In this document: piece after piece, positions 9,332-17,569 of the stretch
Layout: every line of letters starts with the position of its first letter
Position numbering within the stretch: the stretch's first letter is position 1
Source: Paracoccaceae bacterium
GTDB lineage: Bacteria; Pseudomonadota; Alphaproteobacteria; Rhodobacterales; Rhodobacteraceae
NCBI GenBank assembly: GCA_027489355.1
Contig: JAIXZY010000036.1
Span: forward strand, 1-64,000
DNA: 64,000 bases
Reading direction: 5' to 3'
Translations under genes and position numbers: made by a program
The notes under the pieces: generated by a model
What the model saw: the letters and a program-made list of their open reading frames with translations, nothing else
What the model was told of the DNA's origin: nothing
The model's database searches: none

Positions 9332-10273
9332 ATGCCCCTGAAGGTAGCCCTGCAGATGGACCCGATCGGGTCGGTCAACATCAACGCCGATTCGACCTTT
9401 CGCATCGCGCTGGAGGCGCAGGCGCGGGGACATCAGCTGTTCTTCTACACTCCAGACCGCCTTGCCTTTGTCGAAGGCCGGGTGATGGCCCGTGGCTGGC
9501 CGATCGAGGTCCGGCGCGAGGTCGGGAACCACGTCACCTATGGCGAGGAGACCGAGGTCGACCTGGGCGACTATGACGTGGTCTGGCTGCGCCAGGACCC
9601 ACCCTTCGACATGGGCTACATCACCACAACGCATATCCTGGAGATGATCCACCCCGGAACACTGGTAGTGAATGACCCGTTCTGGGTGCGGAACTGCCCC
9701 GAGAAGCTTCTCGTCCTGCGCTTCCCCACCCTCACGCCTCCTACTGCCATCGCCCGCGACCTTGCCACCATCCGAGAGTTCAAGGCGCGGCACGGCGACA
9801 TCATCCTGAAGCCGCTTTACGGCAATGGCGGCGCCGGGGTCTTCCGGCTTGACCCCAATGACCGCAACCTGTCGTCCCTGCACGAGCTGTTCATGGGCAT
9901 CAACCGCGAGCCCTTGATCGTGCAGAAGTTCCTGCCGGACGTGGCCAAGGGCGACAAGCGGGTGATCCTGGTCGATGGCGAGCCGGTGGGCGCGATCAAC
10001 CGCGTGCCGCAGGCCGGCGAGACACGGTCGAACATGCATGTCGGCGGTCGGCCCGAGAAGATCGGCCTGACCGAACGCGATCTGGAAATCTGCCGCACCA
10101 TCGGCCCTGTCCTGCGCGAGAAGGGTCAGGTCTTCGTCGGCATCGACGTGATCGGCGACTGGCTGACCGAGATCAACGTGACCTCCCCCACCGGTATCCA
10201 GGAGCTTGAGCGGTTCGACGGCACCAATGCGGCCAAACGCATCTGGGAAGTGATCGAGGCGAAGCGGGCCTAA
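9332..10273 (+). CDS. gshB: Glutathione synthase
   Basis: ATP-grasp ligase that joins gamma-glutamylcysteine and glycine to make glutathione in the cytosol. The 313-residue length is typical. Seen: N-terminal [19 protein letters not shown], the ATP-binding [13 protein letters not shown] block, the metal and substrate region GVDVIG-type [19 protein letters not shown], and [16 protein letters not shown]. The ATG at 9332 follows a purine-rich GGAGTGAGG site at about 9320-9328; the GTG at 9323 lies inside that site and was rejected. The 3' end overlaps the convergent SGNH-like gene by 4 nt. Confidence 0.96.
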   Translation: MPLKVALQMDPIGSVNINADSTFRIALEAQARGHQLFFYTPDRLAFVEGRVMARGWPIEVRREVGNHVTYGEETEVDLGDYDVVWLRQDPPFDMGYITTTHILEMIHPGTLVVNDPFWVRNCPEKLLVLRFPTLTPPTAIARDLATIREFKARHGDIILKPLYGNGGAGVFRLDPNDRNLSSLHELFMGINREPLIVQKFLPDVAKGDKRVILVDGEPVGAINRVPQAGETRSNMHVGGRPEKIGLTERDLEICRTIGPVLREKGQVFVGIDVIGDWLTEINVTSPTGIQELERFDGTNAAKRIWEVIEAKRA

Positions 10274-11160
10274 CTCAGCCCGCTGTCCGGGTAGGCGCGC
10301 AGGACGTCCCAGACCAGCGCCTTCATCCACTCCTGCTGCTCGGGCGAGGGCCATCCTGCCTCGCCGTGCAGCTTCGGGATATCGCGCGGGTCGCGGCCGT
10401 AGATCACCGCGTAATGGGCCAGCGCGATCAGGAAGGCGCCTTTCGCGTTGACGTGGATGTCGTCCTCGAAAAGCTGCTGCATCGACGTCAGGCCGGGGGC
10501 CTGGCCCGCCTCGATCGCGTCGAACGCCGCGGCCATGAGCTTCGGCCCCGGGATCACCCGCATCGGCGGGATGCCTTTCGGGCGGTTCGTGTTGACGAAA
10601 TCGGCGATCTGCTGCCAGGCCGTCATCTCGAGGTCGAGCCGCTGCCGGAAGGGCAGCTTCTGGTCCTCGGTCGTGTCCCATTTGCTGGGCTGTCCGCTTT
10701 GCAGGCTGATCCAGCTGGCATAGTAGACCGTCTCGGCGCCCTTGCCGCCGTTTCCAGCCTTCCAGGCATGGTCGAGCCAGGTCAGGGCGATCTTCTCGGC
10801 ATTGTGCCATTCCAGCGTGGCGCGGACCGGGACCCGTTCGGTCAGGACCAGAAGGTCGTAGTTCGCGATGTCACGCCGGGCGTCGACGGGCAGGTTCAGG
10901 TCGTTCTGCCAGCGATGTTCGGCCGGGCTGCCGGGGATGGTGGAGGCGTCGATCACCATGTCGCGCGACGCGGCGCCACCCGCCGCCTTGACGAGGATCC
11001 CCAGCGGATGCGGGATCGGATCGGTGAGGCTGTGGCCGGACATGACGATGCGCAGGTTGAAGGGGCGTTGCACCGGATCAGCCCTCAGGGGGGCGGCGGC
11101 GAGGATCGGGAGGGTGGCGAGGCCCGCCAGAACAGCGCGGCGGTCGGGGCAATGGGGCAT
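10270..11160 (-). CDS. Exported SGNH/GDSL-like hydrolase, probable
   Basis: A 296-residue exported protein whose N-terminus ([19 protein letters not shown]) has paired arginines and a hydrophobic core, compatible with a Tat or Sec signal. The mature part starts with a beta-strand and [10 protein letters not shown], where S44 fits the block I serine of SGNH hydrolases (GHS in place of the usual GDS). Near the C-terminus [13 protein letters not shown] supplies the DxxH pair (D233, H236). This points to an esterase or lipase-fold enzyme, but block III Asn was not located and no substrate can be named. A possible FNR-type box lies about 117 nt upstream at 11277-11290. Confidence 0.6.
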   Translation of the reverse strand: MPHCPDRRAVLAGLATLPILAAAPLRADPVQRPFNLRIVMSGHSLTDPIPHPLGILVKAAGGAASRDMVIDASTIPGSPAEHRWQNDLNLPVDARRDIANYDLLVLTERVPVRATLEWHNAEKIALTWLDHAWKAGNGGKGAETVYYASWISLQSGQPSKWDTTEDQKLPFRQRLDLEMTAWQQIADFVNTNRPKGIPPMRVIPGPKLMAAAFDAIEAGQAPGLTSMQQLFEDDIHVNAKGAFLIALAHYAVIYGRDPRDIPKLHGEAGWPSPEQQEWMKALVWDVLRAYPDSGLS

Positions 11161-11276
11161 GGAAATGGCCTTTCGCGGGAAGGGGTGCGGGCAGATTACA
11201 GGCGGGGGGCGCGCCTGGAAAGGGTTGGCGAAAAATCCGCAGACGGCAGATGTCCACGCGGGACAGCCGCATTAGC

Positions 11277-11290
11277 CTGATAAAAATCAA
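11277..11290 (-). promoter_or_regulatory. Possible FNR/CRP-family box
   Basis: Read on the minus strand the site is TTGAT-TTTT-ATCAG, one mismatch from the FNR/FixK consensus TTGAT-N4-ATCAA. It lies about 117 nt upstream of the leftward SGNH-like gene. No well-spaced sigma70 boxes were found beside it, so it is only a candidate. Confidence 0.3.
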
Positions 11291-11368
11291 AGGGTTGTCC
11301 GTGGTCAGTCACGAAGCGTTAGGCATCTTCCGCACAGCGTGCGCCCGGTCGCAACTTGGCTGCGCGGT

Positions 11369-12127
11369 CTAATCCCGCAGCTTCCGCAACAGGATCAGGC
11401 CGTAAAGGAAGTTCGGCAGCACGACCAGAAGCGGCACGAGATAGGCAGTGGCCGGAAGCTCGTCCTGCGGCAGGGGGTGCTGTGCGGTCTCGTAGGCGAC
11501 GAGGAGGATGCCGAAGTTCCACGCCATGTGGTAGACGACCGCGGTCCAGATCGACCCGCTGCGCAATCTGAGCGCCAGCAGCAGAAGCCCGGTCATCATC
11601 GCCGCGACAGCCTGCGCCGTGGCAAGGCGGATGTTGCCCAGTGCGAAGGCATTCAGGACATGGATCGCCCCGAACAGGACCGAGGTCAGGGCGACGGCGG
11701 ACCAGATCCGCAGCCGGTGCCGCAGGGCCTGAAACAGGACGCCGCGAAACATCCACTCTTCGGACAGCGCGACCAGTGTAGTGTTCAGCGCCAGAAACAG
11801 CAACGCGCGTCCCGGCGGCAGGCCGATGGCGAAGCCGATGGCATAGAAGGGAAGAAGCGTGAGGAGCGGAAACCAGACCAACCGCGCCACGACCCATCCC
11901 TTCGGCGGGCCGAAGCCCAGATCGCTCCAGCCGAAAGCACGGGTGGCAAGGGCAAGCACCGTGAGGGCGGCGAGCACGTTCCAGGCCATACCGTTGGAAA
12001 GGAGGCCGACGATTTCTTCGATCCCGCCTGACGCAGGGCGCAAGAGAGTGCCGACAACGATGGTCACGGCCAGCCAGGCGAGCAGGGTCGCAAGGGCTTT
12101 GGGCAGGCGGTTCGGGGTGTCGGGCAT
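11369..12127 (-). CDS. CPBP family intramembrane metalloprotease
   Basis: Membrane protein of the CAAX-protease/bacteriocin-processing (CPBP, formerly Abi) family. The 252-residue product has about seven hydrophobic segments and the hallmark residues: EEWMFRG (E123, E124, R128), FGAIH (H156), and YHMAWNFG (H200, N204), the expected metal and catalytic positions. The reading frame is open for 257 more codons upstream, but that part is antisense to the response regulator, so I use the ATG at 12127 (start MPDTPNRL). It lies upstream of, and on the same strand as, the SGNH-like gene, 208 nt away. The substrate is unknown. Confidence 0.85.
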   Translation of the reverse strand: MPDTPNRLPKALATLLAWLAVTIVVGTLLRPASGGIEEIVGLLSNGMAWNVLAALTVLALATRAFGWSDLGFGPPKGWVVARLVWFPLLTLLPFYAIGFAIGLPPGRALLFLALNTTLVALSEEWMFRGVLFQALRHRLRIWSAVALTSVLFGAIHVLNAFALGNIRLATAQAVAAMMTGLLLLALRLRSGSIWTAVVYHMAWNFGILLVAYETAQHPLPQDELPATAYLVPLLVVLPNFLYGLILLRKLRD

Positions 12128-12350
12128 TGCGATCCTGTGCGGTCGGGCGTTGGTCCTGCCGAATGACGCCTTGTGCAGCGAAAGCGTTCCCGATGCTGCG
12201 CGCCGGTCCGGAAGGACTAAGTGCGCGCCGCACCTGGGGCAAGGGGGCGCGTGGATGGACACCGGACGTCGGCACATAGGACTTTTGGCCTGTAGCCCTC
12301 GCCCGGGGACGGGGATAGGATGACGGGGACCCAAGCTTGCCAAGGCCCGC

Positions 12351-13049
12351 ATGATGTCGATGCTTCCCGCAGCCGAGATCCGGCCCCTCCACTCTGCGCT
12401 GATCGTCGATGACCATCCGCTGTTCTGCGATGCGCTGGCGATGACGCTGAAATCGGTGGCCGGGATCGAAGACATCGAGACGGCCGATCGGCTGGAGACG
12501 GCGATCCACCGGGTCGACCTTGCTCCCGCGCCGGATGCCATCGTGCTGGACCTGAACCTGCCCGACGTGAACGGGATCGACGGGCTGATCCGGCTGCGGC
12601 AGGCGGCGGCGGGGGTGCCGGTGCTGGTCGTCTCGTCGCTGGCGGACAACCGGGTGATCGGGGCCTGCCTGGCGGCCGGGGCGGCGGGGTTCGTGCCGAA
12701 ACATTCCCGGCGCGAGGTGTTCCGCGCCGCCTTCGACGCGCTGCGCGAGGGGCGGCGGTTCCTGCCGGAGGGGTATGAGCCGCTGCCCGAGGGCAAGGCG
12801 AAGGGAAGCGCCAGGGAGGAGGCCATCGGCCGGCTTTCGCTGCTGACCCGGCAACAGGCGAAGATCCTGCAGCTGGTCTGCGAGGGGATGCTGAACAAGC
12901 AGATCGCCTACGAGCTTTCCATCGCCGAGACGACGGTGAAGGCGCATGTCACGGCGATCATGCGCAAGCTGGGGGTCCAGAGCCGGACCCAGGCCGTGCT
13001 GATCGCGCGCGAGACGAACTTCACGAGCCTCATGCCCGAGGATGGCTGA
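12351..13049 (+). CDS. NarL/LuxR-type response regulator
   Basis: DNA-binding response regulator of 232 residues. The N-terminal receiver has the acidic pair D20/D21, phospho-acceptor D67 in IVLDLNLPD, the VVSS switch residue and the conserved Lys in FVPKHS. After a linker, the C-terminal LuxR helix-turn-helix (about 165-225) includes LTRQQAKILQLVCEGMLNK (19 residues) and ETTVKAHVTAIMRKL. It lies 55 nt upstream of a FIST protein and a hybrid kinase on the same strand, so it is the likely partner of that kinase. The architecture resembles the ErbR/AgmR-type regulators found beside NosP-like genes in pseudomonads (family knowledge); its target genes are not evident here. Confidence 0.9.
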   Translation: MMSMLPAAEIRPLHSALIVDDHPLFCDALAMTLKSVAGIEDIETADRLETAIHRVDLAPAPDAIVLDLNLPDVNGIDGLIRLRQAAAGVPVLVVSSLADNRVIGACLAAGAAGFVPKHSRREVFRAAFDALREGRRFLPEGYEPLPEGKAKGSAREEAIGRLSLLTRQQAKILQLVCEGMLNKQIAYELSIAETTVKAHVTAIMRKLGVQSRTQAVLIARETNFTSLMPEDG

Positions 13050-13104
13050 GGCCTTGCCGGGGACGGGCGCAGCGCCGTAGCATCGCGGGCGGGAGAATGA
13101 CCGG

Positions 13105-14253
13105 ATGAACGCGCCCCTCGCCGATGCCGCCGCCGTGATGCCGCGCGCCCATGTCGGGGCGCGCGATCCTGATGCGCTGGCGAAACTGGTGCGCGACCTG
13201 GGTCCGGGCCCCTTTGCAGCGGTTTTGCTCTTTGTCTCGCCCGAGGCGGACCGCGATGCGCTGGCGGCGGGGCTGGAGGGGGCCTTTCCGGGCGTCCCGG
13301 TGATCGGCTGCACGACGGCGGGAGAGATTTCCTCCGAGGGCTATTGCGAGGGCGAGATCGTCGCGGTCGCCCTGCCGGCATCCCGTTTCGCGGTGGATTG
13401 CCTGGGGATCGATCTGTCGGCGCTGGACGGGCAAGAGCTGATCGGGCGGCTGATCCGGGCGCGGGCGGGGCTGGCGCGGCGGCATCGCGCCTGGGAAGAC
13501 GAGTTCGCCTTCCTGATGGTCGACGGGCTGTCGATCCGCGAGGATGAGCTGACGGCGGCTTTGGGACCGGGTCTGGGGCCGGTGCCGCTGTTCGGGGGCT
13601 CGGCTGGGGACGGGACACGGTTTCGGGCCACCTTTGTCCTGCAGGACGGGCAGTTCCGCCAGGGCTGGGCGGTCGTGATGCTGGTACGGACGGCCTGCGC
13701 AGTGAAAGTGTTCAGCCTGAACCACCTGACGCCGACCCAGCGGCGCATGGTGGTCACGGGGGCCGACCCGGCCCGGCGGGTAGTGCATCAAATCAACGCC
13801 GAACCTGCGGCGCAGGAATATGCGCGGCTTCTGGGCAAGGATCCGGGGCAGCTCACCACCTTCACCTTTGCCGCCCATCCCGTCGTGGTGCGGATCGGGG
13901 GCAGCCACCATGTCCGCGCGATCCAGCGGCTGGACCCGAACGGCGACCTGGTGTTCTTTTCCGCCATCGACGAGGGGCTGGTCCTGACCCTGGCCGAACC
14001 GCAGGACATGGCCGTGCATCTGGAGGCGGCGCTGAGCGGGCTTGCGGCGGGGGGGCGGCCGGCGATCCTGGCCTGCGACTGCATCCTGCGGCGGATCGAG
14101 GCGCAGGAGAACCAGCGCTTCGGGGCGGTCTCGGCGCTATTGAAGCAGCACGGGGTGGTCGGGTTCTCGACCTATGGCGAGCAGTTGAACTCGATGCACG
14201 TCAACCAGACGATGACCGGGGTGGCGATCTATCCGCCGAAGGTGGAGCCGTGA
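13105..14253 (+). CDS. FIST domain sensor protein (NosP-like)
   Basis: The 382-residue protein has a FIST_N domain (about 25-210; VPVIGCTTAGEISSEGY, PLFGGSAGDGTRF) and a FIST_C domain (about 215-370; VRIGGSHHVRAIQ, GVVGFSTYGEQLNSMHVNQT). FIST domains are predicted small-ligand sensors, and the NosP subgroup binds heme and nitric oxide and controls a co-transcribed histidine kinase. Seen here: a perfect GGGAG ribosome site at 13091-13095, and a 4-nt GTGA overlap with the downstream hybrid kinase. The context therefore supports a NosP-like role, but the heme ligand has not been identified from sequence. Confidence 0.85.
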   Translation: MNAPLADAAAVMPRAHVGARDPDALAKLVRDLGPGPFAAVLLFVSPEADRDALAAGLEGAFPGVPVIGCTTAGEISSEGYCEGEIVAVALPASRFAVDCLGIDLSALDGQELIGRLIRARAGLARRHRAWEDEFAFLMVDGLSIREDELTAALGPGLGPVPLFGGSAGDGTRFRATFVLQDGQFRQGWAVVMLVRTACAVKVFSLNHLTPTQRRMVVTGADPARRVVHQINAEPAAQEYARLLGKDPGQLTTFTFAAHPVVVRIGGSHHVRAIQRLDPNGDLVFFSAIDEGLVLTLAEPQDMAVHLEAALSGLAAGGRPAILACDCILRRIEAQENQRFGAVSALLKQHGVVGFSTYGEQLNSMHVNQTMTGVAIYPPKVEP

Positions 14254-16442
14254 TCGAGACGCTGATCAACCCGGCCGACAGCGCCGAGCGGCGGGCCGAG
14301 AAGCTTCTGACCATCGCCGAGGCGCTGATGCGGCGGGTAGAGCAGGCGACGGACGATTCCGGCGCGGCCTATGCGCAGTTCCAGCGGGCGGCCTTGCTGG
14401 AAGACCAGGTGCGGGAACGCACGCATGACCTGGGCCGGGCGCTGGACCTGCTGAACGAATCCAACGCGCGCCTGGCCGAGGCGATGCGCGAGGCCGAGAC
14501 CGCCCGGCAGAACCTGTCCAACGCGATCGAGACCGTGCAGGAAGGGTTCGCGCTGTTCGACCGCGAGGACCGGCTGGTCATGTGCAACAGCCGCTTCGCC
14601 ATGCACATGCCGGACGTGCATGCCCAGCTTCGGCCCGGACTGGACTTTGCAGGCTATGTGGCGCTGGTCAGCCGGTCTCCGCACCTGGCGCTCGAGGGTG
14701 AGGACGGGGCGGACTGGGCCGCGGGAAGGATGCGGCGGCACAAGGACCGGCACGTGATCTTCAACGTGCGGCTGGGCGGCGACCACTGGGTGCAGGTCAG
14801 CGAACACCGGACGGCCGATGGCGGGACGGTGATCCTGCAGACCGACGTGACGGACATCATCCGGGCCGAGCGGCACGAACGCGGCAAGCTCCTGGACGAC
14901 CAGGCGCGGGTGATTCGCGCGACGCTGGACCACATCAACCAGGGCGTCGGCATCTTCGACGCCGAGGCGCGACTGGTGGGGTGGAACCGGCGGCTCGGGT
15001 CGCTGCTGTCGCTGCCGGTGGGCCGCCTGCGGATCGGGGCGGCGTTCGACAGCCTGTTCAGCCGTTTCCAGTCCGGGATGCGTTTTGGCGAGGGCATGGA
15101 CGTGGCGCGCCTGATGGCCTGGGTGCGCGCGGGGGGCAGCCGCCCCGCCCTGGAGTTCGAGGTCCGGCGCGGCGAAGAGCTGATCCTGGACGTCTTTGCG
15201 CAAGGGATGCCCGACGGGGGTTTCGTGCTGAGCTTCACCGACGTCACGGCCGAACGCGCGGCGCTGGAGGCGCTGAGCCGGGCGAACGAGACGCTGGAGG
15301 CCCGCGTCATGGAGCGGACGCTGGAGCTGGAGGATGCGCTGGCCCACGCAGAACGCGCCAATGCCAGCAGGTCGCGCTTTGTCGCGGCGGCCTCGCATGA
15401 CCTGCTTCAACCCCTGTCGGCGGCGAAACTCTTCATCAGCTCGATCGCGGCGGAGGGCCTGGACCCCGCGGCTCAGGTGGCGGTGGAGAAGGCGCAGAAC
15501 GCGCTTCTGTCGGTCGAGGGCATTCTGGACGCGCTGCTGGACATCTCGAAACTGGAATCGGGGAAGGCTGCGGTCAGCGTCGGGGCCGTCCCGCTGGAGC
15601 GGCTACTGCGGACCTTGGGCGAAGAGTTCGCCCCGATCGCCGCGGCCAAGGGGCTGACGCTGACCGTCGTCCCCTGCAGCGCGATGGTGGAAACCGACCC
15701 GGCCTATCTGCGGCGCATCCTGCAGAACCTGATCGGCAACGCGATCCGGTATACGGCCCAGGGCTGCGTTCTTGTGGGCGCGCGCAGGCGGGGCCGCGTG
15801 ATCCGGCTGGAAGTCCACGACACCGGACCGGGCATCCCGGAAGAGGCGCAGAACGACATCTTCAAGGAATTCCACCGCCTGAACGCCCGCGCCTCGGCCA
15901 GCGAGGGGATGGGGCTGGGCCTTGCCATCGTGGAACGTGCCTGCGCCCTTCTGGGCCATCCGCTGGGGCTGACGTCAGAGGTCGGACGCGGGACCTGCTT
16001 CATGGTGCAGGTGCCGCTGTCGACCGCCACGCCGGGCGTGCCGCTTGCCGCGCCTGCCGAACCCCGGCGCGGCCCGGTTGCGGCGGACAAGATCGCCTTC
16101 CTGGTCGAGAACGACGCCGAGCTGCGCCGCGCCTTGGGGCTTCTTCTGGAAAAATGGGGGATGACGGTGCTTGAAACCGCCTCGGGCGAGGAGGCTCTGG
16201 CCCTGATCGACGAGATCGGCATCCTGCCCGACATCTTCATCGTCGATCACCAACTGGGCGACGGCATGACCGGGATCGAGCTGCTGAGCCGGTTGCGATC
16301 GTTGCATGGCCGCGTTCCCGCGCGGCTGATCACCGCGGACCGGGGTCGGGCGGTGCAGGAGATGGCCGTGCTGGCCGGGATCGAGATCCTCTACAAGCCC
16401 ATCGACCCGCGCGCGCTTGAGACCGTGGTCACGCGGCTTTGA
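14250..16442 (+). CDS. Hybrid PAS sensor histidine kinase / receiver (NahK-like)
   Basis: A soluble 730-residue hybrid kinase with no membrane segment. Order: coiled coil (about 40-90), PAS-like domain 1 (90-205), PAS-like domain 2 (220-335), second coiled coil (336-372), HisKA with phospho-acceptor H383 in FVAAASHDLLQPLS, HATPase_c (N-box NLIGNAIRYTA, G1 DTGPG, G2 GMGLGLAI), and a C-terminal receiver with D666 in FIVDHQLGDG. This matches the kinases encoded with NosP/FIST proteins (NahK/ErcS' type). Start is GTG 14250, overlapping the FIST stop by 4 nt. The receiver suggests a phosphorelay to the NarL-type regulator at 12351, though no histidine phosphotransfer protein is visible. Confidence 0.9.
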   Translation: MIETLINPADSAERRAEKLLTIAEALMRRVEQATDDSGAAYAQFQRAALLEDQVRERTHDLGRALDLLNESNARLAEAMREAETARQNLSNAIETVQEGFALFDREDRLVMCNSRFAMHMPDVHAQLRPGLDFAGYVALVSRSPHLALEGEDGADWAAGRMRRHKDRHVIFNVRLGGDHWVQVSEHRTADGGTVILQTDVTDIIRAERHERGKLLDDQARVIRATLDHINQGVGIFDAEARLVGWNRRLGSLLSLPVGRLRIGAAFDSLFSRFQSGMRFGEGMDVARLMAWVRAGGSRPALEFEVRRGEELILDVFAQGMPDGGFVLSFTDVTAERAALEALSRANETLEARVMERTLELEDALAHAERANASRSRFVAAASHDLLQPLSAAKLFISSIAAEGLDPAAQVAVEKAQNALLSVEGILDALLDISKLESGKAAVSVGAVPLERLLRTLGEEFAPIAAAKGLTLTVVPCSAMVETDPAYLRRILQNLIGNAIRYTAQGCVLVGARRRGRVIRLEVHDTGPGIPEEAQNDIFKEFHRLNARASASEGMGLGLAIVERACALLGHPLGLTSEVGRGTCFMVQVPLSTATPGVPLAAPAEPRRGPVAADKIAFLVENDAELRRALGLLLEKWGMTVLETASGEEALALIDEIGILPDIFIVDHQLGDGMTGIELLSRLRSLHGRVPARLITADRGRAVQEMAVLAGIEILYKPIDPRALETVVTRL

Positions 16443-16518
16443 GCGGACTACGACTTAGGCAGCATAGCGCCCTGCCGGGCCGCCCCCTAGTCTGTGGCCG
16501 CAACAGGGGGGAGTTTCG

Positions 16519-17037
16519 ATGAAGCTGAGCGACACGCGTGAGATAAAGGCCGACCCCAGGGTGGTCTGGGACGCGATCCTGAACCCCGACGTGCTGAAGG
16601 AATGCATCCCGGGTTGCGAAAGCCTGACGGGTTCCGTCGCGGACGGCTACGAGGCGGTGGTGAAGCAGAAGGTCGGCCCGGTCAGCGCCACCTTCACCGG
16701 GCTGGTCCAGCTGTCGGACATCGTCGAGGGCAAGTCCCTGAAGATCAGCGGCGAAGGCAAGGGCGGCGTCGCGGGCTTTGCCAAGGGCGGGGCGAATGTG
16801 AGCTTCGAGCCGATGGAGGGCGGCACCCGCCTGACCTACGAGGCCGAGGCCAACGTGGGTGGCAAGATCGCCCAGTTGGGCAGCCGGATCATCGACAGTT
16901 TCGCCAAGAAGCTCGCGGATGAATTCTTCACCCGCTTCCAGGCGGCGGTCGAAGAGCCCGAGGAGGAAACCGCCGAGGAAGCTGTTGCCGATTCGGGGGA
17001 AAAGAAGAAGGGTTGGTTCAAACGGCTGATCGGCTGA
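16519..17037 (+). CDS. coxG: CoxG family SRPBCC protein
   Basis: SRPBCC (START-like) protein of the carbon-monoxide dehydrogenase subunit G family; CoxG helps recruit CO dehydrogenase to the membrane in Oligotropha. The 172 residues have the family pattern: [22 protein letters not shown] near the start, [10 protein letters not shown], and [17 protein letters not shown]. The C-terminus changes to an acidic stretch (about 143-160) and a basic, amphipathic [11 protein letters not shown] tail that could bind membrane or partner. It lies 37 nt upstream of coxS, after a GGGGGGAG ribosome site, and is probably the first gene of the coxGSLM operon. Confidence 0.88.
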   Translation: MKLSDTREIKADPRVVWDAILNPDVLKECIPGCESLTGSVADGYEAVVKQKVGPVSATFTGLVQLSDIVEGKSLKISGEGKGGVAGFAKGGANVSFEPMEGGTRLTYEAEANVGGKIAQLGSRIIDSFAKKLADEFFTRFQAAVEEPEEETAEEAVADSGEKKKGWFKRLIG

Positions 17038-17074
17038 ACCGACGCAACCTAGGAATACCCAGGGAGGATCAAGG

Positions 17075-17560
<486 letters not shown>

Positions 17561-17569
17561 GGGGGGAAC

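Noticed and set aside
12128-12898. N-terminal extension of the CPBP protease frame
   Set aside because: Runs antisense through the response regulator; no membrane or protease pattern before MPDTPNRL.
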